Origin: Kribbella pittospori
GTDB lineage: Bacteria > Actinomycetota > Actinomycetes > Propionibacteriales > Kribbellaceae
Length of the DNA: 64,000 nucleotides
Reading direction: 5' to 3'
Assembly (NCBI RefSeq): GCF_004331465.1
Contig: NZ_SJKB01000016.1
Location: 1 to 64,000 of the forward strand
The notes below the pieces were generated by a model. The model searched no databases and had not been told where the DNA came from. It worked only from the letters and a program-made list of their open reading frames with translations. Position numbers and translations under genes: made by a program. Shown one piece after another: positions 49,038 to 57,592 of this stretch. Each line of letters begins with the position of its first letter. Within the stretch, counting starts at the first letter, position 1.

Positions 49038-49137
49038 CCCATCCACCCGACACGGATGGGTGAGCCCACGAGATGGTGGGTTCACCCACCGGATTCCGCT
49101 GGGTGAACCCACCGTCTGATGGGTCAACCCATCAGAC
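49038..49137. repeat. Array of four TGGGT-ACCCA palindromes, probable bidirectional terminator
   Basis: Between the convergent LysR and reductase genes are four 12-bp copies of TGGGTNNNCCCA type, at 49057-49068, 49077-49088, 49100-49111 and 49120-49131, spaced 20, 23 and 20 bp. They nest into larger hairpins: GGTGGGTTCACCCA (49075-49088) with TGGGTGAACCCACC (49100-49113), and GTCTGATGGGT (49114-49124) with ACCCATCAGAC (49127-49137). CCCATCC (49038-49044) pairs with GGATGGG (49054-49060). This suits termination from both sides, though the regular spacing also resembles a binding-site array. Confidence 0.75.
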
Positions 49138-49146
49138 CGGGGCCGC

Positions 49147-50121
49147 CTACCAGGCGTAGTCCTCGGGGGCGGTCTTGTAGCCGGGGAAGATTTCGTCGAG
49201 GCGGGCCAGGGCCTTCTCGTCGAGTTTGACGTCGACGGCGCGTACGGCGGACTCGAGCTGCTCCATCGTGCGCGGGCCTACGATCGGGCCGGTGACGGCG
49301 GGCTGGTGCAGCAGCCAGGCGAGTGCGACCTCACCGGGCTCGTGGCCGAGCTCGGCGGCGAAGGCCTCGTACTGCTCGATCTGCGGACGCAGCCGCTCCA
49401 GGGTCTCCTTGGCACGACCCTCGAGCCGGCGTACGCCCTCGTTCTCCTTGCGGATGACGCCACCGAGCAGACCGCCCTGCAGCGGCGACCACGGGATCAC
49501 ACCGAGGCCGTACTCCTGCGCGGCCGGCAGTACCTCGCGCTCGACGTCGCGCACGAGCAGGTTGTAGATCGACTGCTCGCTGACCAGGCCGATGTAGTTG
49601 CGCCGCGCGGCTGCCTCCTGCGCCTGCGCGATGTGCCAGCCGGCGAAGTTGGAGGATCCGGCGTACAGGATCTTGCCCTGCTGGATGGCGACCTCGATCG
49701 CCTGCCAGATCTCGTCCCACGGGGTGTTCCGGTCGACGTGGTGGAACTGGTACAGGTCCACGTAGTCGGTCTGCAGCCGCTTCAGCGACGCGTCCAGCGC
49801 GCGCCGGATGTTCAGCGCCGACAGCTTGCCTTCGTTGGGCCACCCGTCGCCCATGTCTCCGTAGACCTTGGTCGCCAGCACCGTCTTGTGCCGGTTGCCC
49901 GGGTCCTTGGCGAACCACTCACCGATGATCTCTTCGGTCCGCCCCGGGTAGATCGCCCGCCCGTACCCGTTGGCGGTGTCGAAGAAGTTGATCCCCTTCT
50001 CATGCGCCGCGTCCATGATCGCGTGCGCATCCGCCACCTCGGTGTGAGGGCCGAAGTTCATCGTCCCCAACACGATTCGACTGACGTTCAGTCCCGTACG
50101 TCCAAGCTGAGTAAAGTCCAT
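49147..50121 (-). CDS. Aldo/keto reductase
   Basis: A 324-aa NADPH-dependent reductase from the ATG at 50121; 13 further in-frame residues upstream lack support. It opens MDFTQLGRTGLNVSRIVLGT. The catalytic set is D in FFDTANGYG, K in LATKVYGDMG and H in YQFHHVDRNTPW; the C-terminal PIVGPRTMEQLESA is the cofactor-binding end. It belongs to the same large family as the protein at 1893-2945 but to a different subgroup. No regulator shares its promoter region; the divergent stretch downstream holds the palindrome array. Confidence 0.93.
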   Translation of the reverse strand: MDFTQLGRTGLNVSRIVLGTMNFGPHTEVADAHAIMDAAHEKGINFFDTANGYGRAIYPGRTEEIIGEWFAKDPGNRHKTVLATKVYGDMGDGWPNEGKLSALNIRRALDASLKRLQTDYVDLYQFHHVDRNTPWDEIWQAIEVAIQQGKILYAGSSNFAGWHIAQAQEAAARRNYIGLVSEQSIYNLLVRDVEREVLPAAQEYGLGVIPWSPLQGGLLGGVIRKENEGVRRLEGRAKETLERLRPQIEQYEAFAAELGHEPGEVALAWLLHQPAVTGPIVGPRTMEQLESAVRAVDVKLDEKALARLDEIFPGYKTAPEDYAW

Positions 50122-50196
50122 ACCTCCACCCTCCCGCGCGCCCGCTAAGACTTCCAACAAGAGAATCAGCTCAGTCCCATCACCAGAGCTTCTGAG

Positions 50197-51165
50197 TCAG
50201 CCGTGGGCGCGCGCCGCCTCCGACAACCTGCTCCGCACCGCCTCGGTCGGCTGCGCCCCGCCTTCGGCCAACGCGTCCAGGAGTGCGCCCACGAGCGCAG
50301 GATCCTGGGTGTGTTGAAGGTCGAGGTTGAGTTCGCGGTTCTCGCACGTACGCCGGAGCGCTGCGAACACCGGTGCACCCGGCTCCCGGAGGAGGCCGCC
50401 GCCGGCAACGACAGTCACCGGCTCCTCGAGTCCACAGCTGCCGGCCAGGCTGACGATGTAGTCGGCGAGGCGCGATGCCTGCGTGTCCACCAGTTGCGCC
50501 ACAACAGCGTCGTCCTCGATCAGTGCCAGAACCGACGGAGCATGCGCGGCCAACGTCGCGAAGCTGAACGTGTTCTCCCGCTTGGTGGTCAGCTCGAGCA
50601 TCTCCTCCGGCGTCGACACACCGAACAGCGGGGGCAGTACGGCGGTCAGCTTCGTCGACTCGCCCAGCCCGAGCTCGGACAGATACACAGCTCGCAACGC
50701 CTCGCCGACCAGGCCCGCGCCGCCGAGCGGATGCTGCAGCCACCACGACAGCGCCCACTCCTTCGCCGGACCCCTGCCCGCCAGCGCGGCACCGGTGCCG
50801 AGTACGACGGAGATGCCCTGCCCATCGAGCCGCCCGCACCGGATCAGCGCGAACCCGTCGTTCTTGATGCTGAGGTCACTGAAGCGGGGCTCTAGAGTTG
50901 CGCTCCAGAACTGCGCGTCCGCCGGCCAGTCGACACCCGCCAAGCGGAACGCAGCGTGCTTGATGTCCGACGGGCTGAGCCCTGCGGAGTCGAGCACGTC
51001 GCCGACGAGACTGAGGACGACCGCCTTCGCAGCCTCAGCCCCGGCTGGCGCGTAGATGTCGCCGACGCCACCGCGGGCGAGGCCGACGAGCTCACCATCG
51101 GCCGTCGTCAACCCCGCCCAGGTCTTGGTGTTCCCGGCGTCGACAGCAAGAAAGACGTCCTTCAC
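50197..51165 (-). CDS. N-acetylglucosamine kinase-type BadF/BadG ATPase
   Basis: A 322-aa sugar kinase of the ASKHA fold. Phosphate 1 motif VDAGNTKTWAGL at 8-19, phosphate 2 region VVLGTGAALAGRG, adenosine motif VVAGGGLLREPG. The BadF/BadG/NagK family phosphorylates N-acetylglucosamine or related amino sugars at C6. It is the last gene of the amino-sugar operon; its ATG overlaps the GH4 stop by 4 bp, so it would phosphorylate the monosaccharide released by that enzyme. Confidence 0.88.
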   Translation of the reverse strand: MKDVFLAVDAGNTKTWAGLTTADGELVGLARGGVGDIYAPAGAEAAKAVVLSLVGDVLDSAGLSPSDIKHAAFRLAGVDWPADAQFWSATLEPRFSDLSIKNDGFALIRCGRLDGQGISVVLGTGAALAGRGPAKEWALSWWLQHPLGGAGLVGEALRAVYLSELGLGESTKLTAVLPPLFGVSTPEEMLELTTKRENTFSFATLAAHAPSVLALIEDDAVVAQLVDTQASRLADYIVSLAGSCGLEEPVTVVAGGGLLREPGAPVFAALRRTCENRELNLDLQHTQDPALVGALLDALAEGGAQPTEAVRSRLSEAARAHG

Positions 51166-52463
51166 TGAAGAAGTCTTTCCGGCAGGTACGCCGCATGCGC
51201 CGCGGCCATCTCGTCGTACAGGTTCTCGGCGATGGACAGGTCGGGCACCAGCGGGTTCGCGACCAGCGCACGGATCGCATCGGCCCGCGTGCCTTCCCAG
51301 GCAGCCTTGGCGACCAGCATCTGGTAGTCGGCGAGTTGACGCGTGATGCCGCGGACGGCGAGCGGCAGCGGCTGCTGCGGCTCGATGTGGCAGCCCTTCC
51401 GATCCACGCTGCAGTAGACCTCGACGACGGTCTCCGCATCGAAGCCGGGCAGTGCATTGTCGACATTCGGAAGGTTGACAGGCAGACGCGCACCCGTGTC
51501 GTTGTAGTAGGCACTCATCACGTCGATGGCCAGTTCGAGTTCGTGGATCCCGCCCCGCGACCGGGCCGGGTCGAGGTGGGGATGGCTGGACTCAGCCTGT
51601 TCGCGGTAGTGATCCCAGTACCCCGGAACCGCATCCATGATCACTTCCGACCGGGTCCGGGGCGCGGCCTGCTGATCCCTGAAGACCTCGTTGCGGAAGT
51701 AGTAGTAGTTGAAGTAGTCCGACGGAATGGACCGCATGACCACGGCGAGGTGCAGTGCACGCTTCGAGTTCGGATCGAGGGTCGGGTCGTCCTTGCGGCG
51801 TTCCCACGCTGCGTCGAGCAGGGGCATGACGTCTTCCCCGTCGTACAGGTGTTCGTAGCTCCAGCAGTTGTGGTTCACGCCGGCCATGGTGACCTTGGCT
51901 CGCTCGGGGTCGAGCCCGGCGGCCCTGAGGACGACCGGCGGGAAGACGATCGGCCCCTCGCACATCGAGTAGATCGGTACGGGCGTGTGGTCCGCGACCG
52001 CCTGGGAGACGATGTTGACCGGGTTGGTGTAGTTGAAGATCACCGCGTCCGGAGCGACGGCCTGCAGGTCATCGGTGATGGTCCGCATGTCGTTGATGGA
52101 GCGCAGCGCCATGAAGAATCCACCAGGACCTTGCGTCTCCTGACCGATGACACCGTGCTTGATCGGAATGCGTTCGTCGAGCGCGCGAGCGGCGAAGTTC
52201 CCGGGACGGTAGCTGGTCAGCACAGCGTCGACGTCGGCGAGGCCGGCGCGCTGGTCTGTGGTCGCGGTGACAGTGATGCCGTCACCGCCTTCCGCGGCGA
52301 GTTTCTTGGCGATCTTGAGGACGGTCTCGAGGCGCTCCGGGTCCTTGTCGATCAGCACCACCTCGGATCCCGCGAACTCCGGCCCGTGCCACAAGAACGA
52401 CGCCATGGTGCCGGCCGCTCTGGAGGATCCTCCGCCGATGTAGGCCATCTTGATTCGAGCCAT
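51162..52463 (-). CDS. Family 4 glycoside hydrolase (6-phospho-glucosidase type)
   Basis: A 433-aa enzyme of the unusual NAD- and Mn-dependent GH4 family, which cleaves glycosides by an oxidation-elimination route. N-terminal NAD motif YIGGGS, substrate and metal residues in NYTNPVNIVSQA, metal ligands Cys in SMCEGP and His in GVNHNCW. Residues VVEVYCSVDRKG belong to the C-terminal part. GH4 enzymes often take 6-phosphorylated substrates, but this operon has an ABC importer instead of a phosphotransferase system. The enzyme may therefore act on unphosphorylated sugar or after a kinase step. It sits between the NagB-like and kinase genes. Confidence 0.9.
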   Translation of the reverse strand: MARIKMAYIGGGSSRAAGTMASFLWHGPEFAGSEVVLIDKDPERLETVLKIAKKLAAEGGDGITVTATTDQRAGLADVDAVLTSYRPGNFAARALDERIPIKHGVIGQETQGPGGFFMALRSINDMRTITDDLQAVAPDAVIFNYTNPVNIVSQAVADHTPVPIYSMCEGPIVFPPVVLRAAGLDPERAKVTMAGVNHNCWSYEHLYDGEDVMPLLDAAWERRKDDPTLDPNSKRALHLAVVMRSIPSDYFNYYYFRNEVFRDQQAAPRTRSEVIMDAVPGYWDHYREQAESSHPHLDPARSRGGIHELELAIDVMSAYYNDTGARLPVNLPNVDNALPGFDAETVVEVYCSVDRKGCHIEPQQPLPLAVRGITRQLADYQMLVAKAAWEGTRADAIRALVANPLVPDLSIAENLYDEMAAAHAAYLPERLLQ

Positions 52464-52466
52464 GTC

Positions 52467-53246
52467 CTATGAGACCCCTTCTCGTTCTGACTGTGCGGCT
52501 TGTTCATCTGCGTAGATGCGGGCGTTGTGGCAGTCGTGCACGATGGTCGCCGGCCACGCCGGGTCATAGCTGTCGGCCCGGCGGATCCGGTCGAAGGCGT
52601 ACGCCTTGTTCGGTCCCCACAGCAGCATCACCACCGAGCGCGAGAGCGCCGCGAGTTCCGCCGTACCGATCGTGACGCCGTACGTCGGGACGTCCTCGAG
52701 CGACAGCAGACTCGGGAAGGTGGACACGTTGTCCCTGCGGGTCGACTCCGGTAACTCGACGACGCGGGTGGGTGCGTTCCGCGGCGTACCCGGCCCGTTC
52801 AGCGCGACGTGTCCGTCGCCCTGGCCGCTGGCCAGCAGGAACACGTCGATGCCACCTCCATCGATGAGTTCCTTCTCGAAGGCAGCGGGCTCGTTGGGGT
52901 CGGGCGCGATGAGATGGGCCGGGCGCAAACCCAGGTCGGCCAGGGGGTCGAGCAGGTTTCGCTGCGCCCATCCGAGGCAGCTGTGCGGCGTATCTGCGGA
53001 GAGCAGCTTCCAGTCGCCGGGTCGTCCTGTGACGTACTCGTCCATCATGACGATCCGCAGATTGTCGACAATCAAACCACTTTCGTGCGCGAGCCGGTCC
53101 AACGCAGCCGCCACCGGAGTCGCACTACGACCGGCCGGAAAACCGACGACGTACCTCTCCGCAGTGGCGAGCTGTTCCAGGATGTGCTGCGCGATGACCT
53201 CGCCGATCTCGGCGGCCGAGGGCATCACGGTGATAGGTGTCGCCAC
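52467..53246 (-). CDS. Glucosamine-6-phosphate deaminase-like protein
   Basis: A 259-aa NagB/Pgl-family protein from the GTG at 53246, with AAGGAG 4 bp upstream inside the previous stop region. The fold is shown by GFPAGRSATPVAAALDRL, the base Asp69 in VMMDEYV, and GQGDGHVALN with D144 and H146. The Glu that follows in classical NagB (FNEP) is Gly here (LNGPGT), so ring-opening may work differently or the substrate may not be glucosamine 6-phosphate. It should convert an amino-sugar phosphate to a ketose phosphate plus ammonia. Third from last gene in its operon. Confidence 0.82.
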   Translation of the reverse strand: MATPITVMPSAAEIGEVIAQHILEQLATAERYVVGFPAGRSATPVAAALDRLAHESGLIVDNLRIVMMDEYVTGRPGDWKLLSADTPHSCLGWAQRNLLDPLADLGLRPAHLIAPDPNEPAAFEKELIDGGGIDVFLLASGQGDGHVALNGPGTPRNAPTRVVELPESTRRDNVSTFPSLLSLEDVPTYGVTIGTAELAALSRSVVMLLWGPNKAYAFDRIRRADSYDPAWPATIVHDCHNARIYADEQAAQSEREGVS

Positions 53247-53247
53247 G

Positions 53248-54060
53248 TCACTCCTTGACGGCGCCGGCCATGACGCCGCTGATGAACTCACGCTGGAAGA
53301 ACAGGTACAGAGCCACGACCGGCAACGAGACGATCAGCGAACCCGCCGCCATCAGGTTCACCTGCAGGACATGGCGGCCCTGAAAGGCGCCCAGGGCAAC
53401 GGTCGCGGTCTGCTTCTCGGGGTCGCCGAGGAAGATCAAGGACAGGAAGAAGTCGTTCCACGTCCACATGAACGACAAGATCACCAACGTCAGCACCGCG
53501 GGGCGGGCCATCGGAACGAGGATGCGCCACAAGGTGCTCCACACGCCGGCTCCGTCGACGGCCGCGGAGTCCATCACCGAGCGAGGCAGGGCTCTGAACG
53601 TCGCCCGCATCCAGTAGGTCCCGAACGGGACGCCCATCCCGAGCTGAATGATGACCAGTCCCAGCCAGGAGTTGGTCAGGCCGATCTGCTGGAACTCGTA
53701 GTACAGCGGGATCACGATCACCTCGGTCGAGACCATCATCCCCAGCAGAATGACCGGGAACAGGAACCGCTCGCCGACCACTCCGAGGACGCCGAACGCG
53801 TAGCCGGAAAGGATCGCGAGGAGGGTCTGTCCGATCACAGCGGACACCGTGATGACGAGAGACGCGTACATGGAGTGCGCGAGGTTCCCGTCCCGCCAGG
53901 CCGCGCTGAAGTTGCTCCAGGCAACATCAGTGAAGTCCAGGGCGCCGGACGTGTTGGGGCTGAGGGAGGTCAGCAGGAACCAGGCGACCGGGAACAGCAC
54001 CGCGACGGTCAGCGCGATGACGATCACGTAGTTGGAGACACGTTCGAATCTGGAGATCAT
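53248..54060 (-). CDS. Carbohydrate ABC transporter permease, MalG type
   Basis: A 270-aa inner-membrane protein with six helices and the EAA loop RSVMDSAAVDGAGVWSTLWR. It ends in ISGVMAGAVKE, the normal C-terminus of the family. The ATG at 54060 overlaps the preceding permease stop as ATGA. No ATP-binding gene is in the operon, so a shared MsiK-type ATPase encoded elsewhere must energise the importer, as known in actinomycetes. Confidence 0.93.
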   Translation of the reverse strand: MISRFERVSNYVIVIALTVAVLFPVAWFLLTSLSPNTSGALDFTDVAWSNFSAAWRDGNLAHSMYASLVITVSAVIGQTLLAILSGYAFGVLGVVGERFLFPVILLGMMVSTEVIVIPLYYEFQQIGLTNSWLGLVIIQLGMGVPFGTYWMRATFRALPRSVMDSAAVDGAGVWSTLWRILVPMARPAVLTLVILSFMWTWNDFFLSLIFLGDPEKQTATVALGAFQGRHVLQVNLMAAGSLIVSLPVVALYLFFQREFISGVMAGAVKE

Positions 54061-54989
54061 CGGTCTCTGTTCTCCAGGATCCGGGTGATCGCCACCGCGA
54101 TACCGAGGCACAGCGCGGCCAGGACGACCCCGGTCGCCGAGGCCTTGCCGACATCGGGATTGACGAACGCCAACTGGTACAGGAGTAGCGCCGGGGTGGT
54201 CGTCGCGTCCCCGGGCCCGCCCTGGGTCGTGATGTAGACCATGTCGAACGTCCGCAGCGCACCGGTGATGGTCAGGGTCAAGGCGATGGCCATTTGTCCC
54301 CGGAGGCTGGGAAGGGTGATCAGCCAGAACTCCTGCCATCGTGTCGATCCGTCCAACCGTGCGGCCTCATAGAGCTCGTCCGGGATGGCGAGGATGCCGG
54401 CCAGGAACAGCACCATGGTGAATCCGAAGCCGCCCCAGACTCCGATCATGCCGAGCGACGGAAGGGCCCAGGTGAAATCACCGAGCCAGTTGCGGGTGAG
54501 GCTGTCCAGGCCGACCCAGCGCAACACCGTGTTCAGTGGGCCATCGGGCGCGTAGATGCGTTTCCAGATGATCGCCACGACAACACTCGTCAGCACCTGC
54601 GGGAGAAAGAGGAACCAGCGGTAGATGCCCTCGCCACGGATCTTCGCCCGGCTGAGCAAGGCGGCACTGATCAACCCGAGGCCGAGCGGGATCAGGCCGA
54701 ACATGACGATGAGCACCAGCACGTGCCCGAAGGCGGCGTACATCCGTGGGTCACGTCCGAACTCCAGATAGTTCTGCAGTCCCATCCAGGTCGGCTCGCT
54801 GACTCCGTCCCATTTGTAGAAGGAGTAGTTCACCGTCTGGATCAACGGCACGAGGACGATCGCGCCGTACAGCAGGAGGGCGGGGGAGAGGAAGAGCAAC
54901 CCGATCCAGCGCCGTTTGCGGGTCTGTCGCGAGACGGCTCGCGTCCTTGGCCTGGCCCGGACGCTCAGACGTGAAGTCTGAACAGTCAT
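54057..54989 (-). CDS. Carbohydrate ABC transporter permease, MalF type
   Basis: A 310-aa inner-membrane protein from the ATG at 54989, overlapping the receptor stop by 4 bp; a much longer open frame upstream is a shadow of the receptor gene. It has a basic N-terminal tail (RARPRTRAVSRQTRKRRW), six helices and the EAA loop DELYEAARLDGSTRWQEFW. It forms the channel with the MalG-type partner. Confidence 0.93.
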   Translation of the reverse strand: MTVQTSRLSVRARPRTRAVSRQTRKRRWIGLLFLSPALLLYGAIVLVPLIQTVNYSFYKWDGVSEPTWMGLQNYLEFGRDPRMYAAFGHVLVLIVMFGLIPLGLGLISAALLSRAKIRGEGIYRWFLFLPQVLTSVVVAIIWKRIYAPDGPLNTVLRWVGLDSLTRNWLGDFTWALPSLGMIGVWGGFGFTMVLFLAGILAIPDELYEAARLDGSTRWQEFWLITLPSLRGQMAIALTLTITGALRTFDMVYITTQGGPGDATTTPALLLYQLAFVNPDVGKASATGVVLAALCLGIAVAITRILENRDR

Positions 54990-56329
54990 CGCGCGTTCTG
55001 GAACTTGTCGTAGTCGGCCTGAACCGCCTTCACCAGGGCGTCCGGCGTACTCCGTCCGGCCAGCAACTGCTGGACCTGTCCACCGAGGGTGTCCAGCATC
55101 GACGGCGTGGACCAGTCGAAGTACGGGACGTAGCCGTTGTCCTTGTCCAGCGACCGCTGACCGGTGATCTCCGTACCGAACTCCGGGTTGTCCGCCGGCG
55201 CCTTGACGTCGTTCAGGAGCGGCAGGAAACCGTTCTCGACGACGAACTGCGCGGCCTCCGGACCGGCCAGAAAGTCGAGGAACGAAGCGGCGACATCCGG
55301 GTTCTTGCACTTCGAGCCGAGTGCGACCGCGGTGGACGCGCCCGTACCGACGACCTTCCCGCCCGTGACCTGCGGGAGTTGCACGTAGCCGTACTGCTGC
55401 TTCTGGGCGCCTTGGAAGGCCAAGGTTCCGGTGTACTCGAAGCGGAACGCGGACTTTCCCTTGAGGAAGGCGTCGCCGGCGTCGGCGAACTGGATGCCGG
55501 CATGGTTCGGCGTCAGCCAGCCCTTGTCCTGGTACGACTTCAGCCGCTCCGCCGCGTCCTTCAGACCAATCTCGTCGGCCTTCACCGAACCGGTCGAGTA
55601 GACGAAGTCGTTGATCTTCTTCTGATCGCCGAACAAGTCCTGCAAGGCCAGCAGGATCGCCGTCGACGACCCCTTGTCCTGAGATCCGTAGCCGATCGGG
55701 ATGACGCCGGCAGCCTTGGCCTTCGTACAGGCATCCTCGAACGACGCGAGGTCGGTAGGCACCGTGGCACCCACGCGCTCCAGGATTGTCTTGTTGTAGT
55801 AGAGGCCGATCAGCGACGAGCTGGCGACCGGCGTGGCGAACAGCGAGCCCGAGCCCATCTCGGTGCCGTCTGCGGTGAACTGGGTCTGACGCAGGATCGT
55901 GCTCGGAAACTTGTCCCAGCCGAACGACTTCGAGTAGCCGTCCAGGTTGAGGACGAGCCCGGCCTTGGCGAGTGTGCCCAGGGACTGCCACCCGTTGTTG
56001 ACCGTGATGATGTCCGGCGGGTTCTTCTCCTTCAACCGCAGGTTGGCCGTCTGGGTCAGCTGACCCCAGTCGACGGACGTGCGCTTGATCGTCACGTTCG
56101 GGTACTTCTGCTGGTACGCCTTCACCGCGTTGGCCACCCACTTGGCGGAGTCACCGCCCCAGAAGTCCAGCATCGACAGCGTCACCGTGCCGGCCGCAGC
56201 GACATCGATCGATTTCGCCGGTGTGGTCGGAGCGTCGTTGCTCGCCTTGGTGCCCTGAGGCGCGCAACCAGCCAGCGTGAACAGGCCGAGTGCGGCTCCC
56301 GATTTCAACACCGTTCGCCTGGTGACCAT
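54986..56329 (-). CDS. Sugar ABC transporter substrate-binding lipoprotein
   Basis: A 447-aa surface receptor from the ATG at 56329, preceded by AAGGAG. The signal peptide has a twin-Arg-like TRRTVLKSG start and a lipobox LAGC, so it is lipidated and perhaps Tat-exported. SBP family 1 pattern: MLDFWGGDSAKWVANAV, then GLYYNKTILERVG and AFRFEYTGTLAFQ. First gene of the minus-strand operon receptor-permease-permease-deaminase-GH4-kinase. The ligand is probably an N-acetylated amino sugar or its oligosaccharide, inferred from the enzymes behind it. Confidence 0.92.
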   Translation of the reverse strand: MVTRRTVLKSGAALGLFTLAGCAPQGTKASNDAPTTPAKSIDVAAAGTVTLSMLDFWGGDSAKWVANAVKAYQQKYPNVTIKRTSVDWGQLTQTANLRLKEKNPPDIITVNNGWQSLGTLAKAGLVLNLDGYSKSFGWDKFPSTILRQTQFTADGTEMGSGSLFATPVASSSLIGLYYNKTILERVGATVPTDLASFEDACTKAKAAGVIPIGYGSQDKGSSTAILLALQDLFGDQKKINDFVYSTGSVKADEIGLKDAAERLKSYQDKGWLTPNHAGIQFADAGDAFLKGKSAFRFEYTGTLAFQGAQKQQYGYVQLPQVTGGKVVGTGASTAVALGSKCKNPDVAASFLDFLAGPEAAQFVVENGFLPLLNDVKAPADNPEFGTEITGQRSLDKDNGYVPYFDWSTPSMLDTLGGQVQQLLAGRSTPDALVKAVQADYDKFQNAR

Positions 56330-56380
56330 CGTGACTCCTTCGTCTGTTCCCGTGACTTCCGGCCACCCTACGACTCTGAA

Positions 56381-56440
56381 ACCAGTTATGCCAGTCCCAA
56401 CCAGTTCTGGATTGTGAGCGCACATGGGCCTGAAACTGGT
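56381..56440. promoter_or_regulatory. ACCAGT/ACTGGT half-site cluster, probable GntR operators
   Basis: In the 123-bp gap between the divergent receptor and GntR genes there are ACCAGT at 56381-56386, CCAGT at 56391-56395, ACCAGT at 56400-56405 and ACTGGT at 56435-56440. These match half-sites of the DasR-type element ACTGGTCTAGACCAGT, the site known for HutC/GntR regulators of N-acetylglucosamine use in Streptomyces. Half-site spacing does not give a single perfect copy, so binding by the neighbouring regulator is inferred. Confidence 0.6.
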
Positions 56441-56452
56441 ATAGTGGCGGCC

Positions 56453-57169
56453 GTGACAGCAGCAGAGCCAGCGGTCGAACGGGTCAAGAAACGGATCCAA
56501 GACGGGATCGTCCGCGGGCGCTACCCGAGCGGCAGCCGACTGCCGAGCGAACGGCAGTTCGCGCTCGAGACCGGCCTCAGCCGCATGACCGTCCGGGCCG
56601 GCTTCCAAGCCGCCTCCGACGAGGGCCTGATCGTCCCGTCACCCCAACGAGGCTGGTACGTACGCGACCTCGTACTCCGTGAGCCCCCGAGCCGGCTGCA
56701 GTCCTTCACGGAGATGGCTCACGAACTGGGCTTCCGCCCCAGCTCGGAAATCCTCGACCACCGCGAACGCCCAGCCACCCTCGACGAGGCCCACCGCCTC
56801 CACCTCGCCCCCACCGCCCCCGTCGTAGCCATCCGCCGCCTCCGCGGAATGGATGACCGCCCCGTCACCGTCGAGGACCTGGTCATCCCCGTAGCCATCG
56901 CCCCCTGGCTACCCACCGCCGACCTGACCAACGCGTCCCTCTACGAACTCTTCTCCACCCACGGCATCGAGTTCTCCTACTCCCGCTACACAGTCCAAGC
57001 CCAAAACGCCGACGCCCCCCTCGCCGCCCTCCTCAACCTCCCCGCAGGCGGCGCCATCCTCGTAGCCACCGAAATAGCCTTCGCCCAAGACACCACCACC
57101 CCCCTCCTCTCCGGCACCAACCACTACAGAGGCGACGCCTACCAATTCACCGCCGACCTAACCCGCTAA
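56453..57169 (+). CDS. GntR/HutC-family regulator with UTRA domain
   Basis: A 238-aa repressor starting at the GTG at 56453; GTG 56444 is possible. No strong ribosome site is visible, so the mRNA may be nearly leaderless. Winged helix: GSRLPSERQFALETGLSRMT, then DEGLIVPSPQRGWYV. UTRA effector domain from about 85 (SFTEMAHELGFRPSSEIL) to the end (GTNHYRGDAYQFTADLTR). DasR and NagR-type regulators of this class sense amino-sugar phosphates, which fits the divergent amino-sugar operon. Confidence 0.92.
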   Translation: MTAAEPAVERVKKRIQDGIVRGRYPSGSRLPSERQFALETGLSRMTVRAGFQAASDEGLIVPSPQRGWYVRDLVLREPPSRLQSFTEMAHELGFRPSSEILDHRERPATLDEAHRLHLAPTAPVVAIRRLRGMDDRPVTVEDLVIPVAIAPWLPTADLTNASLYELFSTHGIEFSYSRYTVQAQNADAPLAALLNLPAGGAILVATEIAFAQDTTTPLLSGTNHYRGDAYQFTADLTR

Positions 57170-57175
57170 GACGTC

Positions 57176-57574
57176 GTGCTAGTGGGGGCGACCTCCAGCA
57201 GGAAGGGCGATGACTGCCACGACTCTCAAGAGACACGGATCGGCGACATCCCGCACAGCGCCCGGCCTTACGTCGAGGCAGCCAGCAACGAGCGGATCAC
57301 CGAAGACCAGACCGCCGTACTGCCTGACAGTGCAGCCAAGAGCATCCGCGAAGCAGTCATCGAGTACGAGGCAGTCGAGACCATCGAGGCCCGCTGCGCG
57401 AAAGACGCCGATCGCCTCGAATGCCTCATGCAAGCCGTCGAGTACGGCGAGGCCGGCTACCAACGCGTCGACGGCTGGATCGAGTCATCCCGCGCCAGGA
57501 TCCAAACCCCCTTCGGCCGCCGCCTAGCCGAAGCCGCCCTCCAAACCTCCCCACTCGCCTGGCGCGACCGCTGA
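57176..57574 (+). pseudogene. Truncated HD-domain phosphohydrolase remnant
   Basis: This reading frame (132 codons from a GTG at 57176) matches only the C-terminal half of YfbR-like HD hydrolases: HDSQETRIGDIPHSARPYV, then EYEAVETIEARCAKDADRLE and a closing RLAEAALQTSPLAWRDR. The N-terminal half with the first metal His is missing. What precedes the HD motif is non-family sequence directly after the GntR stop, with no ribosome site. The HD pair remains but the fold cannot be complete, so it is probably a decayed gene. Confidence 0.7.
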
Positions 57575-57592
57575 CTCACGTCTCGACCAGGA

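Noticed and set aside
54057..56141. Extended MalF-type permease starting inside the receptor gene
   Set aside because: The extra N-terminus is the receptor gene read out of frame; the ATG at 54989 gives the normal family length.
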